64,000 nt of DNA from NCBI GenBank assembly GCA_029204225.1, contig CM055095.1, forward strand, positions 26,643,312-26,707,311, given 5' to 3'. Below, one piece after another: positions 52,261 to 63,392 of this stretch. The notes beneath the pieces are model-generated. The model had not been told where the DNA came from and ran no database searches. It saw only the letters and a program-made list of their open reading frames with translations. The translations under genes and the position numbers were made by a program. Source of the DNA: Diphasiastrum complanatum (Eukaryota > Streptophyta > Lycopodiopsida > Lycopodiales > Lycopodiaceae). The stretch's first letter is position 1. Each line of letters opens with the position of its first letter.

Positions 52261-52770
52261 AACAAAGAAAAGACAAAGAGCAAGTGGGAAATTATGTTGA
52301 TCAACATCAATTTGATGATTATTATTATGAAAACAATTATACTGATCAACATCAATATGATGATGATCAATATGAAGATGATACAGGTGAGAGCTCAAAA
52401 TTGTTCATTACAGCATTAATGACAAGTGATGAAATCAAGGATACTTGGTACATTGATAGTGGTGCATCCAAGCACATGACTTCAAGGAAAGAGTGGTTTT
52501 CAGAACTCATGGAAACTCACAATGGTGATGAAGTTGGACAAGCCGATGATAGTGAAGTTGGAGTGGTACCAGTGAAGTTAGCCAGCAGGAAGACAAAGCG
52601 AATAAGCAACGTGCAATATGTACCTGGCTTAGCTAACAATCTACTATCTGTTGGGATGATGGCTGATCAACAACTCAAGGTTGAGTTTGACAGTGACAAA
52701 TGTCTTGTCAAAGACATCAAGAATCACTACAAAGTGATTGCTACAGGAGCTAGAGTCAAGAGGAATTGAC
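52257..52770 (+). pseudogene. Protease of E
   Basis: Open for 170 codons: an acidic, Tyr-rich stretch, then TWYIDSGASKHMTSRKEWF with the catalytic Asp intact (about 52443-52500), and ISNVQYVPGLANNLLSVGMM. It ends at the TGA at 52767-52769. Upstream of this, DQHQFDDYYYENNYTDQHQY is a local amino-acid repeat. Confidence 0.82.
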
Positions 52771-53230
52771 TCTACAAATTGAATGCGAGATCTTTTGCTC
52801 AAGCTATGGTAAGCACGGTTGATAGTCAAAGTGATCTTTGGCATCAACTATGAGGTCATATTAGTGCTCAAAGTTTACAGATTCTCAAAAGAGATAATCT
52901 AGTTATAGGATTGCCTGATATTTCTTTTGAAGGAAAAATTTGTGAAGGTTGCATTTTGGGAAAACAACATAGAGAGAGGTTTCCCAGTTTGGATTTATTT
53001 CATAAGCAAGAAATAAGATGCTTTTGCTAAATTCAAGGAATTCAAGGCATTACTTGAAAAGCAAACAGGATGTTGCATCAAGACCTGAGATTTGATGGAG
53101 GTGACGAGTATTTTTTGACAGAATTTATTGATTTTTGCAAAGATCAAGGGATCAAGAGGCAGACTATAACACCTTACTCACCACAACAAAATGGAGTTGC
53201 AGAATGAAAGAACAGATCTATTGTTGAGAT
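52771..53230 (+). pseudogene. Integrase N-terminus and core of E, with deletion
   Basis: SDLWHQL-stop-GHISAQSL, ICEGCILGKQHRERFP (zinc Cys pair intact), then LDLFHKQEIRCF, where the first catalytic Asp block (HSDxxGPM) is missing, so about 100 bp are deleted. RFDGGDEYFLTEF and TPYSPQQNGVAE-stop-KNRS follow. At least four breaks. Confidence 0.8.
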
Positions 53231-54080
53231 GGCCAGGGCGATGCTCAAAGGCAAGGGTCTGCCAAATACCTTTTGGGCAGAAGCTTGTAGCACAGCTGCG
53301 CACATCTTGAATCGGTGTCCTACAAAATCCGTGGAAGGTAAGACACCTCATGAAGCTGTTATTGGAAAGAAACCTAATATTTCTCATTTGAGAGTATTTG
53401 GTTGTGATACTTATGCTCATATTCCTGATGAGAAACAAAGGAAATTGGATGCAAAAGCTATCAAGTGTATTTTCCTTGGATATGATGAGAAGGCCAAGGC
53501 ATACAGGATGTATGACATGAATGCACAAAATCTTGCAATTTTTAGGGATGCTACGTTTGACGAGATGGGCCAAGGCAAACAATATGAAGTAATCACTGAA
53601 CCTTTTGATGAGGGAGCGAAAGTACAGGTCATGAAGGAAGTGGATTTTGATATAGAAGATCCATTGGACAAAGGCAAGCCTGATGCTGAAATTCCCAAGA
53701 GAGTACCTAAATGGTACTTATTAGTCATAGATAGTGTACAAAAGGGAGATACTCCCGAATCTAGTGAGCAGGGAGAGCTTAGAAGATCAAGTAGAAATCG
53801 AAAACCTCCTGCAAGATTACAAATGAATCTAGCCCTAATGGGGTCCATCTTAACGGCTCAAGAACCTAAAACTTTCAACGAAGCAAAGGAACACAAGGAG
53901 TGGCGTGCAACTATGGAAACAGAAATGGAGGCTATATCAAAGAACAAAACGTGGGACTTGGTTGAGCTACCTGATGGTAAGATGCCTATCACATGTAAGT
54001 CGATCTACAAGATGAAGTATGGAGCGGATGGGCAAATCAACAAGTACAAGGCACAGTTAGTTACAAGAGGTTTTGAGTAG
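53229..54080 (+). pseudogene. Integrase C-terminus, linker and RT start of E
   Basis: Open for 283 codons: MARAMLKGKGLPNTFWAEA, TPHEAVIGKKPNISHLRVFG, IFLGYDEKAKAYRMYD, then the linker ELRRSSRNRKPPARL and RT start KEWRATMETEMEAISKNKTW. The TAG at 54078-54080 replaces Gln in RGFEQQEG. Confidence 0.87.
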
Positions 54081-55411
54081 CAGGAAGGTATAGACTTTGA
54101 GGAGACCTTCGCACCTGTAGCCAAAATGGTAACTATTCGTTCTATCATTGCAATTTCTGCTTTCTATGGTTGGAAAATCCAGCAAATGGACGTCAAATCT
54201 ACTTTTCTTAATGGAGTATTGGATGAAGAGGTATATTTAGAGCAACCTCAAGGGTTTGTTGAGCCAAGAAGAGATCATTTGGTTTGTAAACTCAACAAAG
54301 CCATATATGGATTGAAGCAAGAACCACGAGCATGGTACTCTTGCATTGAACTTCAAGCAAAGGGGAATGGTAAAGAGTGATGCTGATCCTAATCTTTACA
54401 TTCTAAGGCAAGATTCAGATATAGTGTTCATTGTGTTGTACGTAGATGATTTGATTATTACAGGAAGTAATGAGATGTTAATTAATGAAATCAAATCAAA
54501 TCTTTCCAATGCTTTTGACATGAGTGATCTAGGATTGATGCACCACTGTCTTGGCATTGAAGTATGGCAAAACGAAGACATGGTCTTTCTTACACAAAGC
54601 AAATATGCACAAGATTTGCTTTATAAGTTCAATATGCAGAATTGTAAGCCCTTGAGTACACCTATGGATGTCAACATGAAGCTTACTGCATATGATGAAT
54701 CTGAGAAAGTGGATGCTTATTTGTATAGACAGCTGGTGGGTAGTTTGATTTATTTGACACACACACGACCTAATATTTCTTATGTTGTTGATGTTGTTAG
54801 TCAATTTATGCAAGATCCTAGTCAAACACATTGGAAGTCTGCTAAACGTATTCTTATATACATTCGAGGGACATTGAATTTTGGTTTGAAGTATGATCAG
54901 CTTGAAGCACCAATGTTGGTAGGTTATACAGATGCCGATTGGGCAGGTAATATTGACGACAGAAGATCTACCAGTGGTCATACATACATTCACTTATGGT
55001 ACAACTGCAATTTCATGGAGCAGCAAAAAGCAACCTACAGTAGTTTTATCATCAACGAAAGCTGAATATCGAGCACTCAGCAATGCTACACAAGAAGCGG
55101 TATGGTTACAAAGATTGCTTGTGGATTTAGGTCAACCACAAGTGGATGCGACGACTATATCTTGCGACAATCAAAGCTGCATTCACCTTGCCAAAAATCC
55201 AGTTTTACATGCTCGAACTAAGCACATCAAAATACACTATCATTTTATTCGAGAGAAAATTCTTGATGGAGCCATTGATCTTGTTTTTTGTAAATCTGAA
55301 GATCAAATGGCAGATGTTTTTACTAAGTCATTAGGTAGATGTAAATATGAGAGGTTTCGTACTCTACTAGGAATAGAAGAATGTAATTTTATCATTGAGG
55401 GAGAGTGTTAG
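54081..55411 (+). pseudogene. Reverse transcriptase and RNase H of E
   Basis: After the stop: GIDFEETFAPVAKMVTIRSI, WKIQQMDVKSTFLNGVLDEE and NKAIYGLKQEPRAWY. A frameshift near 54345 changes to the frame with IVFIVLYVDDLIITGS (YVDD intact), FDMSDLGLMHHCLGIEV and LMYLTHTRP-type blocks. A second frameshift near 54990 leads to AISWSSKKQPTVVLSSTKAEYRAL, SCDNQSCIHLAKNPVLHART and QMADVFTKSLGR. Only three lesions separate it from a full frame. Confidence 0.88.
55395..55405 (+). other. Polypurine tract of E
   Basis: TTGAGGGAGAG directly before the 3' LTR. Confidence 0.8.
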
Positions 55412-55672
55412 AAATCAATGAGAAACTTCATTGTTACGGTTTACGATGTACATTAATGTTGACAGCTGTTACCAACTGTAATTAGCCATAGGCTAGTCTA
55501 TTAGTCTATTCGTAGGTTTTCTCTCTCTATCAGGGTTTAGGGTTTATATGTACAGTTTATATTCAATATGAGGTTAGTGAGATAGAGTGATATTGCATGT
55601 TCTTCTTCCGTCTCCCTACCTGGTGATTGTCTTTATGGTGAATGCCTGATGTTGCAATTCTGATTGTTGACA
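55406..55672 (+). repeat. 3' LTR of E
   Basis: 267 bp, differing from the 5' LTR by a modest number of substitutions and a small indel near 55632. Confidence 0.93.
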
Positions 55673-55676
55673 CTCC

Positions 55677-56094
55677 AAGATCTTGACCAAATTGGGATGC
55701 ACATCTAGTTTTGTCTACAAGATAGAAATCATCAATTTCAGCATACTAGAATTGCATAAATCACTAAGATCTTATCATAAGCATACAAAAATAGTAAGTT
55801 ATTGTCCCTATCCATACAACAATAGTACAATACTTTCCTTCACACATGTAGAAGCAAGATCAATCATAAAATCAACATTCTACACATAGAAAACCAAGAT
55901 ATCAAGAGAAATACACATGAGATGGACATAGAACCAAAAGAGATGAATTCTTTACATGAAAAGAGAATACAATGATATGTTCTCCATGCTGCTACTGCTA
56001 TTTATAGCTTCTCAAATTTCATTTGACCACTTGTCCTAAATGGTAATTTCTTGGTACCTCACCAAATGACCTAGAAATTCTAGTCTAGATGCAA
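55677..56094. other. Sequence right of E, no gene recognised
   Basis: AT-rich, no coding motif. It is the continuation of whatever lay at 44837-44913 before E inserted. No second M LTR was recognised here. Confidence 0.4.
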
Positions 56095-56228
56095 TGTATG
56101 GAAATTAGCCAATTAGAATGGGTCCAAAATCAACCTCATCCATTTATCTCTTGCCAAAAATAGTAAAAACACTATTTAGGCCTTTATTGACAAATATGAA
56201 CCTATCTCTAAGTTGAGATTTCATGTTG
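56095..56228. repeat. 135-bp dispersed sequence, copy 2
   Basis: Matches 14121-14255. Here its right edge touches the broken RNase H end of element G. Confidence 0.85.
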
Positions 56229-57382
56229 TACAAAGTTTTGAATGTACTAGATGACAATGAGATTGTAGCTTGTTTTTTCGACATCCAAGAGATAGCTCCA
56301 TCACCTATGAAAATGGCATGTGCACTTATGAATTTTTATCCATTTGGTCTCCAGCAAATTCCGAATCTAAAAATCCATACAAGTTAGGTGATGATCCTCC
56401 ATAAACAATGCCAAAATCTCTAGTTCCCAAGATGTATCTCAATACCCTCTTGCCTAGTTTCCAATACTCCACACTAGGATCATGCATGAATTGGCTTAAT
56501 ATACCAACACAATAACTAAGATCCGGTCTTGTGATGGTTAGATATGAGAGTGAACCAACTAGCTTCCTATAGAGAATAATGTCCTTGAAGGATCTTTCAT
56601 TACCTCCTATAGTGACCTTTACATTAGACTCCATTGGTATATCACAAGACTTTGCATCTACCATATGAAACCTTTTTAGAATAGAATTATCATACTTCTC
56701 TTGACAAATGAAAGTCAATTGAGAATTTCTAAATACTTCTATTCCTATTCCCAAGATACAATGCAAAAAACCAAGATCAAGCACATCAAACTATTTTTTT
56801 AATGCCATCTTGATATCATCAATACCTTGTTTGTTGTCTCCACTCAAAATGATATCATAAACATAGATTAGAAGAATGGTTACATCATTTCAGACAAATC
56901 TATAGTAAAATGAAGGATCATAACTCACTCATCTTGAAATTTTGAGAAAGTAGACAAGTGTCAAGCTTAGCTTACCAACTCCTTGGTGCTTGCTTAAGAC
57001 CATACAAACTCTTTTGTAGAAAACACACATGATTAGGCTTGCCCTCGGGTTGCTCCATAAACACCTCCTCCTCAAGATCACCATTCAATAATGAATTTGT
57101 AATATCCAATTGCCGTAGATCCCATCCAAAAAGTGTAGCAAGTGAAATAATGACTTGAATGCTTACCATTTTTGCCGCGGGTGCAAAGGTCTCATCATAG
57201 TCAATTCCATACTCTTGTGCGTATCCTTTTGCCACCAACCTTGCTTTGTACTTGTTGATTGATCCATCTTGGTTTGTCTTAACTTTGAGGATCCACTTGC
57301 ATCCAATAGCCTTCTTGTCCTTTGGAAGTTCCACCAATCTCCATGTGTAATTCTTCATAAGAGATTGATACTCAAGATCCAT
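56229..57382 (-). pseudogene. Reverse transcriptase and RNase H start of G
   Basis: Right to left: KDKKAIGCKWILKVKTNQDG, YGIDYDETFAPAAKMVSIQV, LRQLDITNSLLNGDLEEEVF and LQKSLYGLKQAPRSW. A region with stops then holds IYVYDIILSGDN, where YVDD has become YVYD. VLDLGFLHCILGIGIEVF, LVGSLSYLTITRPDLSYCVG and YGFLDSEFAGDQMD follow (RNase H first Asp retained). It ends at GAISWMSKKQATISLSS. Confidence 0.82.
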
Positions 57383-57451
57383 TGCTTGGATCCACTCCTT
57401 TTGTCTTGCTTCATCTACACATGTAGGTCCATCAAAAGAGGTTAGGAAAGC

Positions 57452-58297
57452 TTAATTTGTACCACCAACAACTTGCTTAGCTTTATCATCATAAGTGAGT
57501 CTCAAAGGTTGTTGCCTTTGCCTTGATGTCCTCCTTGGCTTTTGAATTGAAGTAGAATCTTCAACATCAACATCGCAAGTATCATAAAAAATGTCATAAT
57601 CAAGAATGTTAGATCCAACATCCACACCACCACTTGAAGACACCTTTGAAAAGTTTCCCTCATTAAAAATGACATGTTTTTCAATGAGCACATTCTTAGT
57701 TGAAGGAATATAAACTTTGTAAGCCTTGCTACCTTTTCTTGAAGATGGATACTCCTTTGTCCTATCATCAAGAGTGATGCTGATATAACAAATACATTCA
57801 AAAGTTTTGAAAAACTTGACACTCAGCTTTCTATCAAACAACATCTCAAAGGGGTTTTTCCATCCAATACCACACTCGGCCATCTATTGCATAGAAACTT
57901 AGCACACAACAAAGCTTGATACCAAAAGGATTTAGGAAGATTTGCACCTAACCTCATGGATTTGGCACCTTCACATAAGATTCTATTCTTCCTCTCGTCC
58001 ACTCTATTATTTTGTGGTGTCCTTGGGCTTGTGTATTCCCTCTTGATCCCATTTCCATCACAAACTGCCTTGAACTTAGTAGAAATGTACCCACCACCAT
58101 TGTCACTCCTCAAGCACTTGATCTTGGTAGAAAACTAAACCTCCCTTGAAATCTTGAACTTGACAAAGACATCAAACACCTCATCTTTGCTTTTTAGTAG
58201 ACCAACAAAATCTACTAAAATCGTCAATAAAAGTCACATACATTTTAGCACCTCCATTGCTAATTGTAGTGACACCATAAATATCCAAATGCACAAG
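57452..58297 (-). pseudogene. Integrase core and C-terminus of G
   Basis: MRSDNGGGYISTKFKAVCDG, TPQNNRVDERKNRILCEGAK, LPKSFWYQALLCAKFLCNR, then a frame break and GIGWKNPFEMLFDRKLSVKF and KGSKAYKVYIPSTKNVLI with the linker PRRTSRQRQQPLRLTYDD. The second catalytic Asp (SDNGG) and the Glu (DERKNR) remain. The first Asp region, about 58140-58297, is degraded. Confidence 0.8.
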
Positions 58298-58880
58298 TTA
58301 AAAAGGCTTACTTGGCCTTGATGTAGATCTCTTGTAAGGTAACCTATGTGACTTTGATAAAGCACATTGCTGACAAATATAATTCAAACTTGTTAAAGAA
58401 ATTGGAAGACCAAACACAATTTGCCTCTTTGCCATCACCTCCATTGACTTGTACTTGAGATGCCCCAATCTCTTGTGCCATACCTCTTGCATTGACAATT
58501 GCTCCTTTTCCATATATCCAACTTAGTTAGAAACAACACAATCATCAAGTTTGAACAACTGACATTGCCTCTTCTCTTTTGGAATCAATTCATCATCCTC
58601 CTTGATCAAACAAGCATCACCATCAAACTCCACGTTGAATCCCTTATCAAGCATTTGACTCACACTAAGAAGATTCTTAGTGATAGATGGAATGAACAAA
58701 ACATCCTTCAAATTCATATTCCTATTAGTAGAGAAGGAAATAGGAATTGTGCCAATCCCTTTGATTGCACACTCACCATCATTGGCCGTGTAGATCACCT
58801 TCTTGTCACCTTCAAATGCCATCAATGATGAATAAAACTCCTCATGATATGTCATATGTGATGTAGCTCCACTATGAATT
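58298..58880 (-). pseudogene. Protease and integrase zinc region of G
   Basis: PW-stop-IHSGATSHMTYHEEFYSS: the TGA replaces Trp, and the catalytic Asp of DSGA is His. Then IKGIGTIPISF, VLFIPSITKNLLSVSQML, a frame break and EVWHKRLGHLKYKSMEVMAK with CQQCALSKSHRLPY (zinc Cys pair intact). Confidence 0.8.
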
Positions 58881-59760
58881 CACCAAGGATCAATATCTCC
58901 AAGATTAGCCAACAAGCAATATGACATAACAAAAGCATGATTTGAATTTTGCTCATCAACACCATCTTCATCAAGAGTTAGATTGGTTTGCTTCTCACCT
59001 TGATCTCTCTTTTTCTTGAAGCAATCACTTGAAAAATGCCCTTTGACTCCACAATAAAAGCATTTTAACTTGGATCTATCTTTCTTCTTGCCAACAAAAG
59101 TAGAAGGCTCACCTTGATCTTGACCCTTTGACCACTTGCTTTTGCCTTTTCCCTTGAACTTGCCATTGATGAATATTGCTTCCTCCTCTCCAATTTGAGA
59201 TGAAGAATTAGATCCACCTCTTGATAGAAGCCTAAGTTCCTCATTCACCAAGATCTCTCGCAAATCCTCCATACTTGGCAATGTCTTTTGAATAGCAAAA
59301 CTTTGCACCAAATTAGCATGATCATCCAACAAGCCATTAAGAACAACTTAAACAAGCTCCACATCCTTAATGCTTTCACTATTGCATGCTAGTTCATCAC
59401 TCAAAGGTTTAATTCTCAAAACAAAAGCATGAGCACCTTCATCCTTCTTTTGAAGACTTTGAAAATTTTGCCTCCTTAGGATTAGGACCCTAGATGTAGA
59501 CTTGGACTCATAAATCTTCTTCAAAGGTTCCCCAGCCTCATGTGATGTTGTGCACTTACCAACTTTCTTGAGAAGTTCAATACTCACATTTATCTTGATC
59601 ACATGTAGAGCTTTCTTTGCCCTCTTGCCATACCTCAATTGTTCTTGAGGTGCCAAAGGTCTCTCCTCCGCACTTAAAACGATATCCATCAAATCATTCA
59701 TCTCAAGCAAAGATTCCGTCCTCACCTTCCAAGTAGATATTCCAATGCACTTAGCACACC
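58881..59760 (-). pseudogene. Gag and nucleocapsid of G
   Basis: STWKVRTESLLEMNDLMDIV, RAKKALHVIKINVSIELLKK, LKKIYESKSTSRVLILRRQN, a stop near 59348, MLDDHANLVQSFAIQKTLPS, a Lys-rich segment and the intact knuckle CFYCGVKGHFSSDCFKKK (about 59020-59075). Two open halves in the same order as in L. Confidence 0.82.
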
Positions 59761-59924
59761 CTTGAAAATCAACAAATGAAACTCAAGAAGAAATCACAAA
59801 GATATGAAAACAATCTAGCCTCTCCTTTTTCTCTTTCTAGCAAATCCTAGCACATAGAATGTTGATTTCTTGATCACAATAGTTCTAAACACAATATGAT
59901 GAACTTTACTTAAGATTAAAAATC

Positions 59925-60324
59925 CAACAAGAAGTGCTTATTTTGTGGTAAGAAGGGGCATTTTGCTTCTAATTGTTTCAAGAAGAAAGAATTCCTCAAG
60001 CAAACCAATCTAGCTAAAGAGAGTGAAGGGTAGAAGGATCTCTCATTATGTCTATGTGCTCCTCTTCTAGTTTTGAAGTTGAAAATCCATGGTGGATAGA
60101 TACTGGATCTAGTTCTCACATGACTAGTTCAAGAATATCTTTTACTTCTAATGGTTCTAAAAAGCTCATCTTCTTGCCTACTGATGGTGAATGCAAGATA
60201 TAAGAAATTGGTACTGTACCAATTTGTGTTGAATACACTATGATTCTCAAAGATGTACTCTTTGTGCCTAATCTCATTATGAATCTCATTAGTGTTGGCA
60301 AGATGCTAGACTTAGAGTTTGCTT
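59925..60324 (+). pseudogene. Copia nucleocapsid-protease fragment N
   Basis: Plus strand: knuckle CLFCGKKGHFASNCFKKKEF (about 59932-59992), a stop, then PWWIDTGSSSHMTSSRISF in another frame and VPICVEYTMILKDVLFVPNL, where a TAA interrupts between them, and NLISVGKMLDLEFA. It is cut at 60324 by the LTR of element I. Confidence 0.8.
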
Positions 60325-60581
60325 TGCACAGGAACACAGATCATACTACACAGTAACACAAACAGAAAACACTCTCCACAGCAAGCTCACATAGCAACTG
60401 TATTTCTCAAAATGAAATTACACTGTACATATAGTTGTTCACTCAGGCAACCCATTCATGACCCAGGTTGTTGTTGGCGGGACGCGTGTCCCGTCGACTT
60501 GCCTCGTGGCGAGGCCAACTGATCCTTATCAACTGATAGGACCCACAGTACAGTAGCACAGTGATTCTACTTTAATTCTAA
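60325..60581 (-). repeat. 3' LTR of I (edges approximate)
   Basis: Starts TGCACAGGAAC on the plus strand and ends near ATTCTAA next to the polypurine tract. It includes two short perfect stems: GGGAC/GTCCC (60479-60492) and GCCTCG-TGG-CGAGGC (60501-60515). Promoter ACATATAG lies near 60427. Confidence 0.65.
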
Positions 60582-60629
60582 CTCTCTCCCTTAAAGTAGA
60601 GTCTACTTTTTATATAGATATACATAGCT

Positions 60630-61223
60630 TTAAAGCCAACAAACTTTAAGTACAGAAAGCTTTGATCTAGACTTATCAAACTTTTCTCCAACAAGTGGCT
60701 TAGTGAAAATATCAGCTAGTTGTTCTTCCATACTATAATGAACAACATGAATTTCACGACTTAGCAGCCTCTCACGTATAAAGTGATAATGAATCTCAAT
60801 GTGTTTGGTTCTTGCATGGAACACTGGATTCTTTGCTAGCTGAATGCCACTCTGACTGTCGCTATGTAATGTCGTGGGATTTTTCTGCTTCATGCCAATT
60901 TCTTCCAAGATTTGTCTCAACCATATAGCTTCTTGTGCTGCACTACACATTGCCTTATACTCTGCTTCTGTGGTGGAAAGAGCAATTGTACTTTGCTTCT
61001 TACTAGACCAAGAAAAGCAACTACCACAAAACTGGAATACATACCCGGTGGTGGATCTACGATCATCATAGTCACCTCCCCAATCCACATCCACAACCAC
61101 ACAACTCAGGTAACCCATCATGCTTCCCGTAAATCAAGCCATAATCTGAAGTGCCTTCTACATAATGCAAAATGCGTTTAGCTGCCTTCCAATGCATTTC
61201 TATAGGTGCTGCCATAAACTGAC
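60630..61223 (-). pseudogene. RNase H of I with a short RT remnant
   Basis: Right to left: [40 protein letters not shown], a frame break, [77 protein letters not shown] and [15 protein letters not shown]. The RNase H frame is open for 163 codons and looks well kept. Confidence 0.87.
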
Positions 61224-62235
61224 TTACAATGCCAACAGCATAGCATACACCTCTTCTTCCAACTCACCATTTAGAAAAGCAGATTTCACATCCATCTGAT
61301 GCAAAGGCCAACCAAAATGTGAAGCTAAAGCAACAAGTAGACGTAGAGTATTCCACTTACATACCGGCGCAAAGGTCTCCTCATAGTCGATGCCTTTACT
61401 TTGTGCATACCCTTTGATCACCAATATTGCCTTGTGCTTTGCTATACTTCCATCTGCATGGTACTTAGTCCTGTATACCCATTTGCAACCAATGGGTTTC
61501 TTGCCAACTGGTGGTTCTACTAAGTCCCATGTGCTATGCTTAGTAATTGACTCCATCTCCTCTCCCATGGTCTTGACCCAAATGTCATCATCCTTCGCTT
61601 CATCATAAGTTGAAAGTTCTTTTCTTTGAATAATGCTAGATAAGAGAGCATAATTTGCTTCATACCTTTCAGGTTGTGTCTTCTCTCTTGTTGATCTTCG
61701 TAGCTCTCCCTGGCTAGATGATCCTAGAAAGTCATCCATGTCGCAGCTCTCCAACAATCTCTCAAACCATTTAGGGAGCTTCATGTCAGGTAAACGGCTT
61801 CCTAGTGAAAATGTATTCCACGGTACATCCTTCTCCTTGCGTTTGTCACCTGCAATTTCAATCCTTCTTGCACCAAAAGGTTTGTCCCTACCTCTCCAAC
61901 CTGTCTCTTGAGGTTGAGTAGTAGTATCTTGAGATGTATCCTCTTTTTCATCACTTGGAAAGTCAATGAATGGATCATCATTAGGTGGTATCCTCACTAT
62001 ACCATCTTTCCCACCTCTCAGCATCCTCGTCTTCATACATCTTGGATTCATCAAAGATAACATCACGACTTACATGGATTTTGTTTTCCACTAGATCAAA
62101 ACATCATAGCCCTTCACACGATCGTCATATCCTAGGAATATACACTTGATAGCTTTTACATCAAGTTTACATCTCTCTTCCTTAGGAACGTGTACAAAGG
62201 CCTTACATCCAAAGCTTTGCAAGTGGTTCACCTTT
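61224..62235 (-). pseudogene. Integrase C-terminus, linker and RT N-terminus of I
   Basis: Open for 280 codons from 62066: linker GELRRSTREKTQPERYEANY, then KTMGEEMESITKHSTWDLVE, IGCKWVYRTKYHADGSIAKH, GIDYEETFAPVCKWNTLRLL and MDVKSAFLNGELEEEVY. Directly after EEEVY the sequence jumps to AVGIVSQFM, so about 600 bp of RT including YVDD are gone. Upstream, 62067-62235 carries SFGCKAFVHVPKEERCKLDV and KCIFLGYDDRVKGYD in broken frames. Confidence 0.85.
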
Positions 62236-62640
62236 GGATTTGCTACATGTTCTTTCTGCTTCTATGCTCTGGGTAACCATCATCAAGGGTACACTTGGTT
62301 TATTCTGAGCTACTGGTCTTTGCTTGATTGTTATCAGATTTACAGGAGCTACAGCCAGTGGTGGCTTCGGTCTTGCTAGACATTCCTTATAGCAATGCCC
62401 ATAACCACAGTCACAACAGAATGGTACAAATTTGTCTTTATTTGAACATTATGCAACTCTATGATTTTCTCCACATGCAAATCATCCAAGTGGTGCTCTG
62501 GTCCAGTTTCTAGATGCTTGTTGTTGCGCGACAACATAAATAGCATACTATTCTGAAGATCCACCTTCATAATCATTGCAATAATTCCATTGCTCGGCAC
62601 TTCTGTAAGGTTCTGGTTCCATCAAATTGGCTGGAGGAGC
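62236..62640 (-). pseudogene. Gag-like fragment of the F type
   Basis: Minus strand: PAPPANLMEPEPYRSAEQWN, NRNW-like spacer, then a knuckle-like FACGENHRVA-x-C whose first Cys is now a stop, and CCDCGYGHCYKEC with Cys and His spaced CX2CX3HX4C, then a Pro and Val-rich tail (KPPLAVAPVNL). Three in-frame stops. The spacing equals that of all three knuckles of element F and differs from the copia knuckles in the window. Both ends are junctions with copia fragments. Confidence 0.55.
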
Positions 62641-62649
62641 GGGATGCTT

Positions 62650-63392
62650 TGGTGGGGTAGGTTAGAGTTATCACTATGTTGCTACAAGAAGATAATCGAA
62701 GAAGTCAAGAAACCTCTTCAACTTCATCATCTCACATTCTATATGTCAACAAAGGCTCAAAAGCAATGACAGAAGAAGAAAAGCTCTAAGTAGTCCGCAT
62801 CAAATCAAAAGTTGACACAAAGTCAAAAGCGATTATCAAATTTGCAAGCGAAGAAGAAGATGTTTTGTAAGTATTGAAAACTCACTAATCACGAGATCCA
62901 AGATTGCAAGGTGTTAAAAACAAATAATGCCAACAAACGACAGATAGAAAAATGAATGTTGTCACAGTATCATCTCCTAAACTCGACATGGACGAAGGAG
63001 CGTTTATGGTCAAAGACCAAAAGGCACGATTCAATATTTCTTGGTTTTTGGACTCTGGAGCATTGTGAGCATTTTCACTCCTATATGCGGTATAATATAA
63101 AGAAATTTGTTCATCTTGGCGAGGATAGTACACATACTATCAAAGGTGAAGGCACTAAAAGATTGATGTTCCAACATGATCAATTCAAACTACTATCAAA
63201 TGTTCTGTATGTACCTAAACTCTCTACAAATCTGTTATCAATAAGTAGAATTATTGATTTAGGTCATAGAATAGAGTTTGAGTCTGATCAATGTCGAATT
63301 ATCGATAGGACAAATCAGATCCTTGCACTCAACAAGAGCATGGATACTTATATAGGCTGGATCATTGTTATTCTGACACTAGTCAAGCCTTG
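62650..63392 (+). pseudogene. Gag end, knuckle, protease and integrase start of J
   Basis: The gag end matches A (MLLQED, ILYVNKG). The knuckle is broken (FCKY-stop-KLTNHEIQDC). Protease ISWFLDSGAL lacks the following TQHMT block. Then KFVHLGEDSTHTIKGEGTKR, LLSNVLYVPKLSTNLLSISR and IEFESDQCRIIDRTNQILAL, nearly identical in order to A. Confidence 0.82.

Larger units (their letters stand above)
56229..59760 (-). mobile_element. Ty1/copia fragment G
   Basis: Minus strand, gag to RNase H start, in the usual order and over most of the usual length. RNase H is cut after the SWMSKKQATISLSS block at about 56240. No LTR, primer site or polypurine tract was found at either end. Several catalytic residues are changed. 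Confidence 0.82.
60325..62235 (-). mobile_element. Ty1/copia fragment I
   Basis: A left LTR (about 60325-60581), a polypurine tract AAGGGAGAGAG (60582-60592, element strand), RNase H, a deleted RT, linker and integrase C-terminus. Truncated at about 62235 by unrelated gag sequence. It sits in the protease region of N. Confidence 0.8.

Noticed and set aside
53178..53848. Minus-strand open frames of 134-154 codons across E pol (also 54529-54993)
   Set aside because: Shadows of the plus-strand copia protein, which has clear integrase and RT motifs.
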